Shown: one piece after another, positions 28,627-36,938 of the stretch
Layout of the letters: every line of letters begins with the position of its first letter
How positions within the stretch are numbered: the stretch's first letter is position 1
Assembly: GCA_016713365.1 (NCBI GenBank)
Contig: JADJPG010000007.1
Span: 27,454 to 91,453, forward strand
Direction: 5' to 3'
DNA length: 64,000 nucleotides
Source: Verrucomicrobiota bacterium
GTDB taxonomy: Bacteria > Verrucomicrobiota > Verrucomicrobiia > Limisphaerales > JADJPG01
The notes under the pieces: model-generated
Database searches by the model: none
Told to the model about the DNA's origin: nothing
What the model saw: only the letters and a program-made list of their open reading frames with translations
Made by a program: the position numbers and the translations under genes

Positions 28627-30553
28627 CTCCTACTTCTTGATCCTGAAGAAGCGGTGGTCTGGGGAGAGGTCGATGGAGGCGGGGCTGGTGGGATTGCCGT
28701 CGACGGCGGTCCAGGGACCCGTGACAGCCGGGGCGCTTTCGAGCACGCCGCCGCCAGTCCATTCGAGGGTGATCTGGCCAGCGCTGAGGCTCGGGGCGGC
28801 GAACTGCGGCGGCACGACCGCCGGTTGCACTTGAGCACGCCCAGGTAGGTGAAGTGGTTGCCGTTGTTGTTCGACGCGGCGGGCGCCAGGCTGATGGTCA
28901 GCTCTCCCGTTTCGCTGGGACGCGCTCCGAGCACTTGCGCCACGTTGGTCACGTTGTTGGCGGCGTTGAGTTCGGCCGTCGCGGTGGCCGCGCCTGCCAC
29001 GGTGTAGCGGGTGGTGCGGTTGTCGCCCACTCCCGTGCGCGAGGCGTAGAAGGTGAGGTTGTAGCCCAGCGCAGGGTCCAGTCCCGTGAGTTTGAACTTC
29101 GGGAAGATGTTCGTCAGCGTGTTGAACGGCTCGGTGTTCCCGTAGAGCGAGTCGCGGGTGGCGTCCACCGGGAAGAGCGTGGCGGCGGTCGTCCCGTTTT
29201 CGTTGGCTCCGTTGAAGCGCTCGATCATCGCCAGGCTCACCGCGGTCGCCGTGTTGTCGGTGGTGACGAGGTTCGGCAGCACGCCGTCGGAGGTCGAGCC
29301 CACGGTCGTGGTGAGGTTGTTCCAGTGGTTGATCGGATCATCAGGCGACGCACCGTTGAGCGTGGTGTTGCCGCCGCCAAAGTCGATGAGCAGGACCTGC
29401 GCTTCCGGGCCGGGCACGGTGCCGGTGATGGTGGTGTTGGGCGCGATGGTGTTGAGGGAGAGGTCTTGCACGTCGCTGATCACGACGGTGAAGGGGCTGC
29501 CGGCTTCCAGCTCGGCATTGAGGCTCAGCACCACCGTCCGCCCGTCGGGCCGCAACTCGGCGGCAATCACGCCCGGGGTGCCGCCGTTGACTTCGTAGAA
29601 GAACGGCACGTTGGCCGTGAAGACGTCGAGTGTTTCGTTGAAGAGCAGTTCGATCGTCTGCCGGTTGCGCGCGGTGGCGGTGAGGACTTCCGGCGCGATG
29701 GTGTCGTTGACCACGCGCGCAGCAGCGTTGCTGCTGGTCACGCCAAAGGCGGTTGCTCACGCTCACCGAATACAGGCTGCCGTCGAGATCCAGCGTGGCC
29801 GAGGCGATGGTGTAGTTGAACTGCGTGGCGCCTTCGATCGGTTCGCCGTTGCGCAGCCATTGGACCTGATACGGCGGCGGGCCGGACACCGCCGCGCTGA
29901 ACGTCACCGGCTGCAGTTCCAGCGCGCGCTGCGTCACCGGCTCCAGCGTGAAGGCCAGCGGCGTTTGCGGCGGCACCGCGTCCACCCGCAGCACACCCAG
30001 ATACGTGAAATGGTTCGCGTTGTTGTTGTTCTCCGTCGGCGCCAGGCTGATCGTGATCTCGCCCGCTTCCGTCGGCGTGATGTCCGCCACCGTGGCCGTG
30101 TTGTCCACGTTGTTCGCCGCGTCCAGCGCCGCGAAGCCCTGGTTGGCTCCCACCACCGTGTAGCCCGTCTCCCGCACGTCGCCCACGCCCGTGCGCGACG
30201 CGTAAAAGCTGAAGCTGTAGACCGTCTGCGTATCCAGCCCCGTCAGCTTGAAGCTCGGGAAGATGTTGCTCACGTTGTTGAAAGTCTCCGTGTTCCCGAA
30301 CAGCGAATCGCGCGTCGCGTTGAGCGGGTAAACCGTGCTCACCGTCGTCCCTGCCTCGTTCACCCCGTTGAACCGGCTCACCACCACCAGGCTCATCGTC
30401 GAGGACACGTTCTGCACCGTCACCGCGTTCGAATACGATCCCGTGTCCGCCGTCAGCGCCGCCCCCACGTTGTTCCAGTATCTCACTGGATCATTCGGCG
30501 ACGCCCCCAACCCCACTCCCGTCCCGCCGGCGCCAAGATCAAAGAGAAAAGTT
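28627..30553. repeat. Tandem duplication, copy 1 (~1.93 kb)
   Basis: Nearly identical at the nucleotide level to 31346-33090 in the same orientation. It encodes the malectin-like, Ig-like and SbsA-like domains and the C-terminal module of the SGNH-fusion protein. Copy boundaries: the right edge is at the shared segment aaagagaaaagtt; the left edge is just past the stop codon. Copy 1 has all the sequence missing from copy 2. Confidence 0.9.
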
Positions 30554-31242
30554 CCGCCCATCGGGGCTTTCCAATCATCCAGCACCGGCTCGATGATCGA
30601 TGTCCAGAGCGTGTAGCCCGCGGCGTTCATGTGCAGCATGTCGGAGAGGAACAGCTCCGGGCGCGGCTGGCCGGACGTGTTCAACATCGGCGTGTGCGTA
30701 TCGATATAGCGATGTCCGCGCGCCTCAGCGAGGGCACGCACTTGAGCATTTAGCTGTTGCATCTGGGTGAGCAGATGAGCGCGACTGGGGCTCGGTTTGA
30801 CGGAGACGAATCCGATGATCGTGCCTGGCAGTTGAAGCTCCACCCGCGCCAGAAAGTTCGAGTAGTCGTTAAAGACCTGGCTGACGGACTTTCCGGCGGC
30901 GAGATCGTTGTCACCTTCGTACACGACGATGTGCGGCGGACGGTATCGCGCCACGACGCGATCAAAATAAAACAGCACATCGCTCATCTGCGAGCCGCCG
31001 AAACCACGGTTCAGCACGGAATGTTCGGGGAAGGAAGCGGCGAGATTTGGCCAGCTGTTGAAGGTGGATGAACCGACAAACAACGTCGCTCCAGGCGGAG
31101 GAGGACGCAGCGCATCCTCGGCTTCAAACGCCTGAATTTCGGATTCAAGGGAGGCTTTTGCGACGTTCGGGAGCAACACCACGAGCAGCGCCAGGACCTG
31201 CAGAACGAGCTTCGGGAACGAGTGACGGTTGTGGAACTTCAT
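28630..31242 (-). pseudogene. Secreted SGNH (GDSL) esterase with beta-sandwich repeats, frameshifted
   Basis: A ~870-residue exported protein. Signal peptide MKFHNRHSFPKLVLQVLALL...; the SGNH hydrolase domain (about 30-230) has Ser in LFVGSSTFNSW, Gly in NRGFGGSQMSD, Asn in YEGDNDLA and the Asp-His pair in LSDMLHMNAAGY, so it should hydrolyse an ester or acetyl group, perhaps on a polysaccharide. Then a malectin-like domain (FLFDLGAGGTGVGLG ... TYLGVLRVD), an Ig-like domain, an SbsA-type Ig domain (APEVLTATARNRQTIELLF), a second malectin-like domain and the FFRIKK C-terminal module. Frame breaks at about 29745 and 28829 are each repaired by one or two bases by comparison with the neighbouring copy; sequence error is likely. 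Confidence 0.82.
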
Positions 31243-31345
31243 AGAGACAACTCTGACCGATCAGAGGCTAAAAACCCTCGAAGGCTGGCGCCACACGGCG
31301 ACAACCTGCGAGGGCGATTGTTTTCAATTATCAACTTCAACCCGC

Positions 31346-33090
31346 CCTACTTCTTGATCCTGAAGAAGCGGTGGTCTGGGGAGAGGTCGAGGGAGGCGGG
31401 GCTGGTGGGATTGCCTTCGACGGCGGTCCGGGGACCCGTGACAGCCGGGGCGCTTTCGAGCACGCCGCCGCCAGTCCATTCGAGGGTGATCTGGCCAGCG
31501 CTGAGGCTCGGGGCGGCGAACTGCGGCGGCACGACCGCCGGTTGCACTTTGAGCACGCCCAGGTAGGTGAAGTGGTTGCCGTTGTTGTTCGACGCGGCGG
31601 GCGCCAGGCTGATGGTCAGCTCTCCCGTTTCGCTGGGACGCGCGCCGAGCACTTGCACGGTGTTGGTCACGTTGTTGGCGGCGTTGAGTTCGGCGAGTCG
31701 CGGGTGGCGTCCACCGGGAAGAGCGTGGCGGCGGTCGTCCCGTTTTCGTTGGCTCCGTTGAAGCGCTCGATCATCGCCAGGCTCACCGCGGTCGCCGTGT
31801 TGTCGGTGGTGACGAGGTTCGGCAGCACGCCGTCGGAGGTCGAGCCCACGGTCGTGGTGAGGTTGTTCCAGTGGTTGATCGGATCATCAGGCGACGCACC
31901 GTTGAGCGTGGTGTTGCCGCCGCCAAGTCGATGAGCAGGACCTGCGCTTCCGGGCCGGGCACGGTGCCGGTGATGGTGGTGTTGGGCGCGATGGTGTTGA
32001 GGAGAGGTCTTGCACGTCGCTGATCACGACGGTGAAGGGGCTGCCGGCTTCCAGCTCGGCATTGAGGCTCGCACCACCGTCCGCCCGTCGGGCCGCAACT
32101 CGGCGGCAATCACGCCCGGGGTGCCGCCGTTGACTTCGTAGAAGAACGGCACGTTGGCCGTGAAGGCGTCGAGTGTTTCGTTGAAGAGCAGTTCGATCGT
32201 CTGCCGGTTGCGCGCGGTGGCGGTGAGGACTTCCGGCGCGATGGTGTCGTTGACCACGCGCAGCAGCGCGTTGCTGCTGGTCACGCCAAAGGCCAGGTTG
32301 CTGACCGTCACCGAATACAGGCTGCCGTCGAGATCCAGCGTGGCCGAGGCGATGGTGTAGTTGAACTGCGTGGCGCCTTCGATCGGTTCGCCGTTGCGCA
32401 GCCATTGGACCTGATACGGCGGCGGACCGGACACCGCCGCGCTGAACGTCACCGGCTGCAGTTCCAGCGCGCGCTGCGTCACCGGCTCCAGCGTGAAGGC
32501 CAGCGGCGTTTGCGGCGGCACCGCGTCCACCCGCAGCACACCCAGATACGTGAAATGGTTCGCGTTGTTGTTGTTCTCCGTCGGCGCCAGGCTGATCGTG
32601 ATCTCGCCCGCTTCCGTCGGCGTGATGTCCGCCACCGTGGCCGTGTTGTCCACGTTGTTCGCCGCGTCCAGCGCCGCGAAGCCCTGGTTGGCTCCCACCA
32701 CCGTGTAGCCCGTCTCCGCACGTCGCCCACGCCCGTGCGCGACGCAAAGCTGAAGCTGTAGACCGTCTGCGTATCCAGCCCCGTCAGCTTGAAGCTCGGG
32801 AAGATGTTGCTCACGTTGTTGAACGTCTCCGTGTTCCCGAACAGCGAATCGCGCGTCGCGTTGAGCGGGTAAACCGTGCTCACCGTCGTCCCCTCATTTC
32901 ACCCGCTGAACCGGCTCACCACCACCAGGCTCATCGTCGAGGACACGTTCTTCTCGTCACCGCGTTCGAATACGATCCCAGGCCCGCCGTCAGCGCCGCC
33001 CCCACGTTGTTCCAGTATCTCACTGGATCATTCGGCGACGCCCCCAACCCCACTCCCGTCCCGCCGGCGCCAAGATCAAAGAGAAAAGTT
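31346..33090. repeat. Tandem duplication, copy 2 (~1.74 kb, degraded)
   Basis: Counterpart of 28627-30553. It lacks ~170 bp found in copy 1 (junction near 31694, at the GAGTTCGG...CGAGTCGCGG boundary) and has numerous small indels and substitutions, for example at about 31924, 32000, 32070, 32717, 32746, 32890 and 32950. The flanks differ: upstream of this copy there is a simple signal peptide instead of the SGNH domain. Confidence 0.88.
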
Positions 33091-33179
33091 TGCGCCGGGG
33101 ACGAAATGGCAACAGCGAGGCCGGCGAGCGTGAAGAAATTGCTGAGAACCTTCTTTCGCGATGAAATGAATCGATACAT
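31347..33179 (-). pseudogene. Secreted malectin-like/Ig-like protein, paralogue of the SGNH fusion, multiply frameshifted
   Basis: It starts at 33179 with signal peptide MYRFISSRKKVLSNFFTLAG and joins directly to the same FLFDLGAGGTGVGLG domain that follows the SGNH domain in the neighbouring gene. Recognisable pieces in order: first malectin-like domain (broken near 32940, 32890, 32746 and 32717), VVGANQGFAAL, Ig-like and SbsA-like domains (to about 32070), second malectin-like domain (broken, with an internal ~170-bp deletion) and the C-terminal module ending FFRIKK at 31347. It cannot be translated as one protein as given. Either a decaying duplicate or a badly resolved assembly of a repeat. 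Confidence 0.8.
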
Positions 33180-33345
33180 AAAACGACAAATGTTTTGTTC
33201 TGAGTTGCGGTGCTGAATCCCCTATTTTGTAGTCGAGCCATCCCCGTTTCGTCAACGATTCAGACAACGTTTCGCGGCATTTTACAAGTCGACCAGCAGC
33301 TTCTTGCGACGAAACAAAGGTGATTGCTCCCTGCGGAGCACAGAT

Positions 33346-34629
33346 TCAACGCTTCGCGGTCCACTCGTTCAGCCCTCGCTCGTCGGAGGGCGGAACGGGC
33401 AGCAGTTGGAGACGCTCCATCGCTTCGCCAATCAGATAGAGCGAACCCGTGATGAGCAGGAATGGATCGCGCGCACTGAGTTGCAGGGCTTGCGCGAGCG
33501 AGTCGCAAACTTCGACGGCCGCGGAGGGATTCGCATTTCGGCAAGCCGAAGCGAGCTCCGACGGAGCCAGCGTGCGGTGGCTGCTGACGGGCACAACAAG
33601 GACGCGTTCCGCCAGCGGCGCAAGGTTTTCTGCGATCGATTGCCAGTCCTTGTCGCTGAGAACACCGAGAATCATCGTCGGCCGCACCTCGCGAAACTGT
33701 TCGCGAAACGCCGCCGCCAGCGCCTGTGCGCTTGGAATATTGTGAGCCCCATCGAGCAATATCTGCTGGCCGGCAGCCGTCGTAACGAGCTGCATTCGTC
33801 CGGGCCAATACACGGTCGAAAGACCGTTCAGGATCGCTTCTTGGGAAATCGGAATCTTCGGTTCCACCGCACGCACCGTGGCGACGGCCACCGCGCCATT
33901 CAATCGCTGGTGCTCGCCCACGAGTGGAATCTTCGCGGCATCCAGCAAAGCGCCACGGGCGTCGTTGCGATCAATGACGGTGAGAAGGGAATCGTTTTCG
34001 TGCGCCACTTTCGCGATCACTTCCAGCCCGCGACCGGGTTCCGCCGCGGTGATGACTGGGACGCCGGGCTTGATGATGCCCGCTTTCTCGGTGGCGATTT
34101 GTTCGTGGGTATTACCCAGCCATTGCTGGTGGTCGAGACCGATGTTGGTAATCACGCTGGCCAGCGGAGTCACGATGTTGGTCGCGTCGAGCCGTCCGCC
34201 CAGTCCCGTTTCCCATACCACCAGATCGCACTGGCGATCTGCGAACTGCCGCAGGGCCATGGCGGTGACGACCTCAAAGAACGTAGGATGCGATTCCACC
34301 GGGAACTTCTGGAGCAATGGCTGAATCTCGCGCACCAGCCGGACGACGTCGTCTTCGGAAGCCGGCACGCGGTTGACCTGCATCCGCTCGTTGAAAGAAA
34401 CGAGATGCGGGGAGGTGAACAATCCCACGCGCAATCCGGCTGCGCGATAGATGCCTTCCAGCATGGCGCAGGTGGACCCCTTCCCGTTGGTGCCGGCCAC
34501 GTGGATGAATCGAAGCTTGTCCTGCTGGCTTCCGAGCATGGCCGTCAGGCGCTGGATGTTCTCCAAGCCCGGCTTCGCCCCGAACACTCCGAGGCTGGAG
34601 AGGAACTCAATGGCGGCGGCGTAAGTCAT
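33346..34629 (-). CDS. folC: Bifunctional folylpolyglutamate synthase/dihydrofolate synthase
   Basis: A ~427-residue Mur-ligase-type enzyme that adds glutamate to dihydropteroate and to folates. The ATP-binding P-loop is HVAGTNGKGSTCAML (about 43-57); folate/metal-binding segments are LFTSPHLVSFNERM and FEVVTAMAL; the central motif is WETGLGGRLDATNIV; GLDHQQWLG and a Lys in EKAGIIKPG (expected carbamylated Lys region) follow. The C-terminal domain has LLDGAHNIPSAQALA. I prefer ATG 34629 (MTYAAAIEFL) over a TTG at 34641. No other folate gene is adjacent. Confidence 0.94.
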   Translation of the reverse strand: MTYAAAIEFLSSLGVFGAKPGLENIQRLTAMLGSQQDKLRFIHVAGTNGKGSTCAMLEGIYRAAGLRVGLFTSPHLVSFNERMQVNRVPASEDDVVRLVREIQPLLQKFPVESHPTFFEVVTAMALRQFADRQCDLVVWETGLGGRLDATNIVTPLASVITNIGLDHQQWLGNTHEQIATEKAGIIKPGVPVITAAEPGRGLEVIAKVAHENDSLLTVIDRNDARGALLDAAKIPLVGEHQRLNGAVAVATVRAVEPKIPISQEAILNGLSTVYWPGRMQLVTTAAGQQILLDGAHNIPSAQALAAAFREQFREVRPTMILGVLSDKDWQSIAENLAPLAERVLVVPVSSHRTLAPSELASACRNANPSAAVEVCDSLAQALQLSARDPFLLITGSLYLIGEAMERLQLLPVPPSDERGLNEWTAKR

Positions 34630-34792
34630 TTGTATTCGCAAGCTTTGGCATGGGTCGGGACTCAGTATCGCTACTGAGGATGTTTCCCCGATCGCGGGTC
34701 GCGCACAATTTCGGGATTGTCACTCTTCGGCCCGGTGTTACAGTTTCGCCACTCAAAAGACAGCAACCTGTAGTACCCCGGAACACGCGTCT

Positions 34793-35020
34793 ATGCCGAA
34801 CGACAATTCAGAAACTTCGACCGGCGATGATTTGCTCAAGAACTCGACGCTCTACAAGGAATTCCAAGCGGAGCGCGAAGAGATTTTGAAGCACAAGTGG
34901 ATTGAATCCGAGAAGGCCGGTCACGACATCGGCTTTGAACGCGCGCTCACGGACTGGATCATCAAGCACCGGTCCAAATGGCGCAAGAGCCGGCAGACCG
35001 CGCACGCCGGGCACAGTTGA
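34793..35020 (+). CDS. Small conserved hypothetical protein
   Basis: A 75-residue soluble, charged, helical protein with no signal peptide or membrane segment. The core LYKEFQAEREEILKHKWIESEKAGHDIGFERALTDWIIKHR... looks like a conserved family I have seen in Planctomycetota/Verrucomicrobiota, but I cannot name a function. It lies between folC (divergent) and the PyrR attenuator. Its coding character is good: consistent third-position GC and a plausible start. Confidence 0.7.
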   Translation: MPNDNSETSTGDDLLKNSTLYKEFQAEREEILKHKWIESEKAGHDIGFERALTDWIIKHRSKWRKSRQTAHAGHS

Positions 35021-35050
35021 GCTGAGCCATCCGGGCTCAAGTTTTCAGAA

Positions 35051-35157
35051 CTCCTTTAAGGCGGCCCTGTGAGGCGGCCAAGGAACGATGAGAAACGGAT
35101 TTCGAAAACATTATAATTTGCGACATCGAACGGGCTCCCGCCCGGTTCGATTTTTTT
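35051..35157 (+). promoter_or_regulatory. PyrR-type transcription attenuator of pyrRB
   Basis: The leader contains a close match to the PyrR RNA-binding loop: CCTTTAAGGCGGCCCTGTGAGG (about 35053-35074), then CGGCCAAGGAACG, in which the central purine-rich CCTGTGAGG loop is flanked by pairing GGC/GCC arms. About 40 bases later comes an intrinsic terminator, which ends at the pyrR start codon. The expected action is that UMP-bound PyrR stabilises the binding loop, allows the terminator to form and stops pyrR-pyrB transcription. Seen in sequence; mechanism from the known PyrR families. Confidence 0.85.
35125..35157 (+). terminator. Attenuator terminator directly against the pyrR start
   Basis: Stem ATCGAACGGG (35125-35134) with CCCGGTTCGAT (35141-35151), one bulged C, followed by seven T (35151-35157). 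The ATG of pyrR is the next base, so the terminator replaces the usual ribosome-binding region. Confidence 0.88.
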
Positions 35158-35694
35158 ATGCCCGACAAGTCCACCATCCTTAACGCCCAGGCGATTCACC
35201 GCGTGCTCACCCGCATCGCCCACGAAATCGTGGAGCGCAACGACAATGCCAACTCCATCGTCGTCGTCGGCGTGCAACGCGGCGGCATCCACCTCGCGGA
35301 ACGGCTCGGCGGCCTGCTCAAGACCATCTGGGGACACGCGGTTCCTGTCGGCAAACTCGACGTCAGTATGCACCGGGACGATTTGGACCAGCACAGCGCG
35401 CCGAACATCCAGCCCACCGTGATGCCCTTCGACATCAACGGCAAAACCGTCGTCCTCGTCGACGATGTGCTTTTCAGCGGCCGGACCACCCGGGCCGCCC
35501 TGGATGCGCTCAACGACTTCGGCCGCCCACGCCGCATCCAGCTCGCCGTCCTCGTCGACCGCGGTCACCGCGAGCTGCCAATCAAGCCGGATTTCGTTGG
35601 CAAAAACGTTCCCACCGCGGCGAATGAACGCATCGACGTGCAACTGAAGGAAACCGGAGGCGAAGACGCAGTTTACCTCGAGAAAACGGCATGA
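35158..35694 (+). CDS. pyrR: Bifunctional pyr operon regulator / uracil phosphoribosyltransferase
   Basis: A 178-residue RNA-binding attenuation regulator with uracil phosphoribosyltransferase activity. The PRPP-binding loop is VVLVDDVLFSGRTTRAALDAL (about 98-118); the N-terminal half has VVGVQRGGIHLAERL, and the C-terminal half RPRRIQLAVLVDRGHRELPI, typical of PyrR. It is preceded by its own attenuator and overlaps pyrB by 4 bases (ATGA). The start has no Shine-Dalgarno sequence between the T-run and ATG; a downstream start is unlikely because MPDKSTILNAQ is the usual N-terminus. Confidence 0.96.
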   Translation: MPDKSTILNAQAIHRVLTRIAHEIVERNDNANSIVVVGVQRGGIHLAERLGGLLKTIWGHAVPVGKLDVSMHRDDLDQHSAPNIQPTVMPFDINGKTVVLVDDVLFSGRTTRAALDALNDFGRPRRIQLAVLVDRGHRELPIKPDFVGKNVPTAANERIDVQLKETGGEDAVYLEKTA

Positions 35695-36650
35695 CCAACA
35701 TCAACACCGCCGGCTGGCATCGCAAGCATCTCCTCGACATCGAGTCGCTCACCGCCGAGGAAATCAACGTCGTTCACGACACCACCCGCGCCTTCAAAGC
35801 CGTCGGCGAACGCGCGATCAAGAAGGTCCCCGCCCTGCGCGGCAAGACGGTCATCAACCTCTTCATCGAGCCCTCCACCCGCACCCGGATCAGCTTTGAG
35901 CTCGCCGCCATGCGACTCACGGCGGACGTGATAAACTTCAGCACCGAAGCCTCCTCGTTGAAGAAGGGCGAAACCCTCAAGGACACCGCACGCAACCTCG
36001 AAGCCCTTAACGCGGACATCATTATCATCCGCCACAGCGCGACGGGAGCGCCGCACTTTCTCTCCCGCTTCCTGCGCGGCAGCGTGATCAACGCCGGCGA
36101 CGGCGCGCACGAACATCCCACGCAGGCACTGCTCGACACGTTTACCATTCGCGAAAAGAAAGGCCGCATCGCCGGGCTGAACGTCACGATTCTCGGAGAC
36201 ATCCTCTACAGCCGCGTGGCGCGCTCGAACATCCACGCCCTGCTGAAGCTGGGCGCGAACGTCACCCTTTGCGGACCGTCCACGCTCGTCCCGAAAGTCT
36301 TCGAGCAGATGGGGTGCAAAGTCACTTACAACGTCGACGAAGCCATCGCCGAGGCGGACGTCATCAACCTGCTGCGCATCCAACACGAACGTCAGCGCAA
36401 GACGATGTTCCCGAGCATCGGCGAATACACAAATCTCTTCGGCCTCACCAAGGCGCGCTTCGAGAAGACCAAGCCCGACGCGCTCATCATGCATCCCGGC
36501 CCGATTAATCGCGGCGTGGAAATCAACAGCGAGATCGCCGATTGCGAACGCTCGGTGGTCCTCGAACAAGTCACCAACGGCCTCGCCGTCCGCATGGCCG
36601 TGCTGTTTCTAGTGAACGGCGGCAAAGGTCCGCAGGAAATTGCCGGTTAA
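35691..36650 (+). CDS. pyrB: Aspartate carbamoyltransferase catalytic subunit
   Basis: A 319-residue enzyme of pyrimidine synthesis: carbamoyl phosphate + aspartate to carbamoyl aspartate. The carbamoyl-phosphate site is EPSTRTRISFELAA (about 60-73); HPTQALLDTFTI (about 143-154) and the C-terminal HPGPINRGVEI (about 265-275) are the aspartate-domain signatures. It is translationally coupled to pyrR. No pyrI or pyrC follows: the next feature is a tRNA gene, so the rest of the pathway is elsewhere. Confidence 0.97.
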   Translation: MTNINTAGWHRKHLLDIESLTAEEINVVHDTTRAFKAVGERAIKKVPALRGKTVINLFIEPSTRTRISFELAAMRLTADVINFSTEASSLKKGETLKDTARNLEALNADIIIIRHSATGAPHFLSRFLRGSVINAGDGAHEHPTQALLDTFTIREKKGRIAGLNVTILGDILYSRVARSNIHALLKLGANVTLCGPSTLVPKVFEQMGCKVTYNVDEAIAEADVINLLRIQHERQRKTMFPSIGEYTNLFGLTKARFEKTKPDALIMHPGPINRGVEINSEIADCERSVVLEQVTNGLAVRMAVLFLVNGGKGPQEIAG

Positions 36651-36738
36651 CCAGCGGCGAAGAAGAATCGACACGTCAATCTGCGGCAAATAACTCTTGC
36701 ACGCCCGATGGTCGATTTGTAGATTCGCCGTCCCTTGG

Positions 36739-36815
36739 GCACGCATAGCTCAATTGGATAGAGCATCTGACTACGGATCAGAAGGTTTCAGGTTCAACTC
36801 CTGATGCGTGCACCA
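36739..36815 (+). tRNA. tRNA-Arg(ACG)
   Basis: A complete cloverleaf: acceptor arms GCACGCA (36739-36745) and TGCGTGC (36805-36811), D arm AGCTCAATTGGATAGAGCA, anticodon arm CTGACTACGGATCAG with anticodon ACG (read as ICG, decoding CGU/CGC/CGA), T arm with GGTTCAACTCC, discriminator A and genome-encoded CCA. It has no intron and lies ~90 bases after pyrB on the same strand. Confidence 0.97.
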
Positions 36816-36938
36816 TCCTCAAGGTTTCACTCCCCTCCCTCCACGACGAATTGCCCGAACCGGACAACCCGAGACCTCCGCGCAATCTGTAAAGAATAGG
36901 CCGGCAGAGCAAAAAGCGTTCGCCAACCTCAAGCCGCA

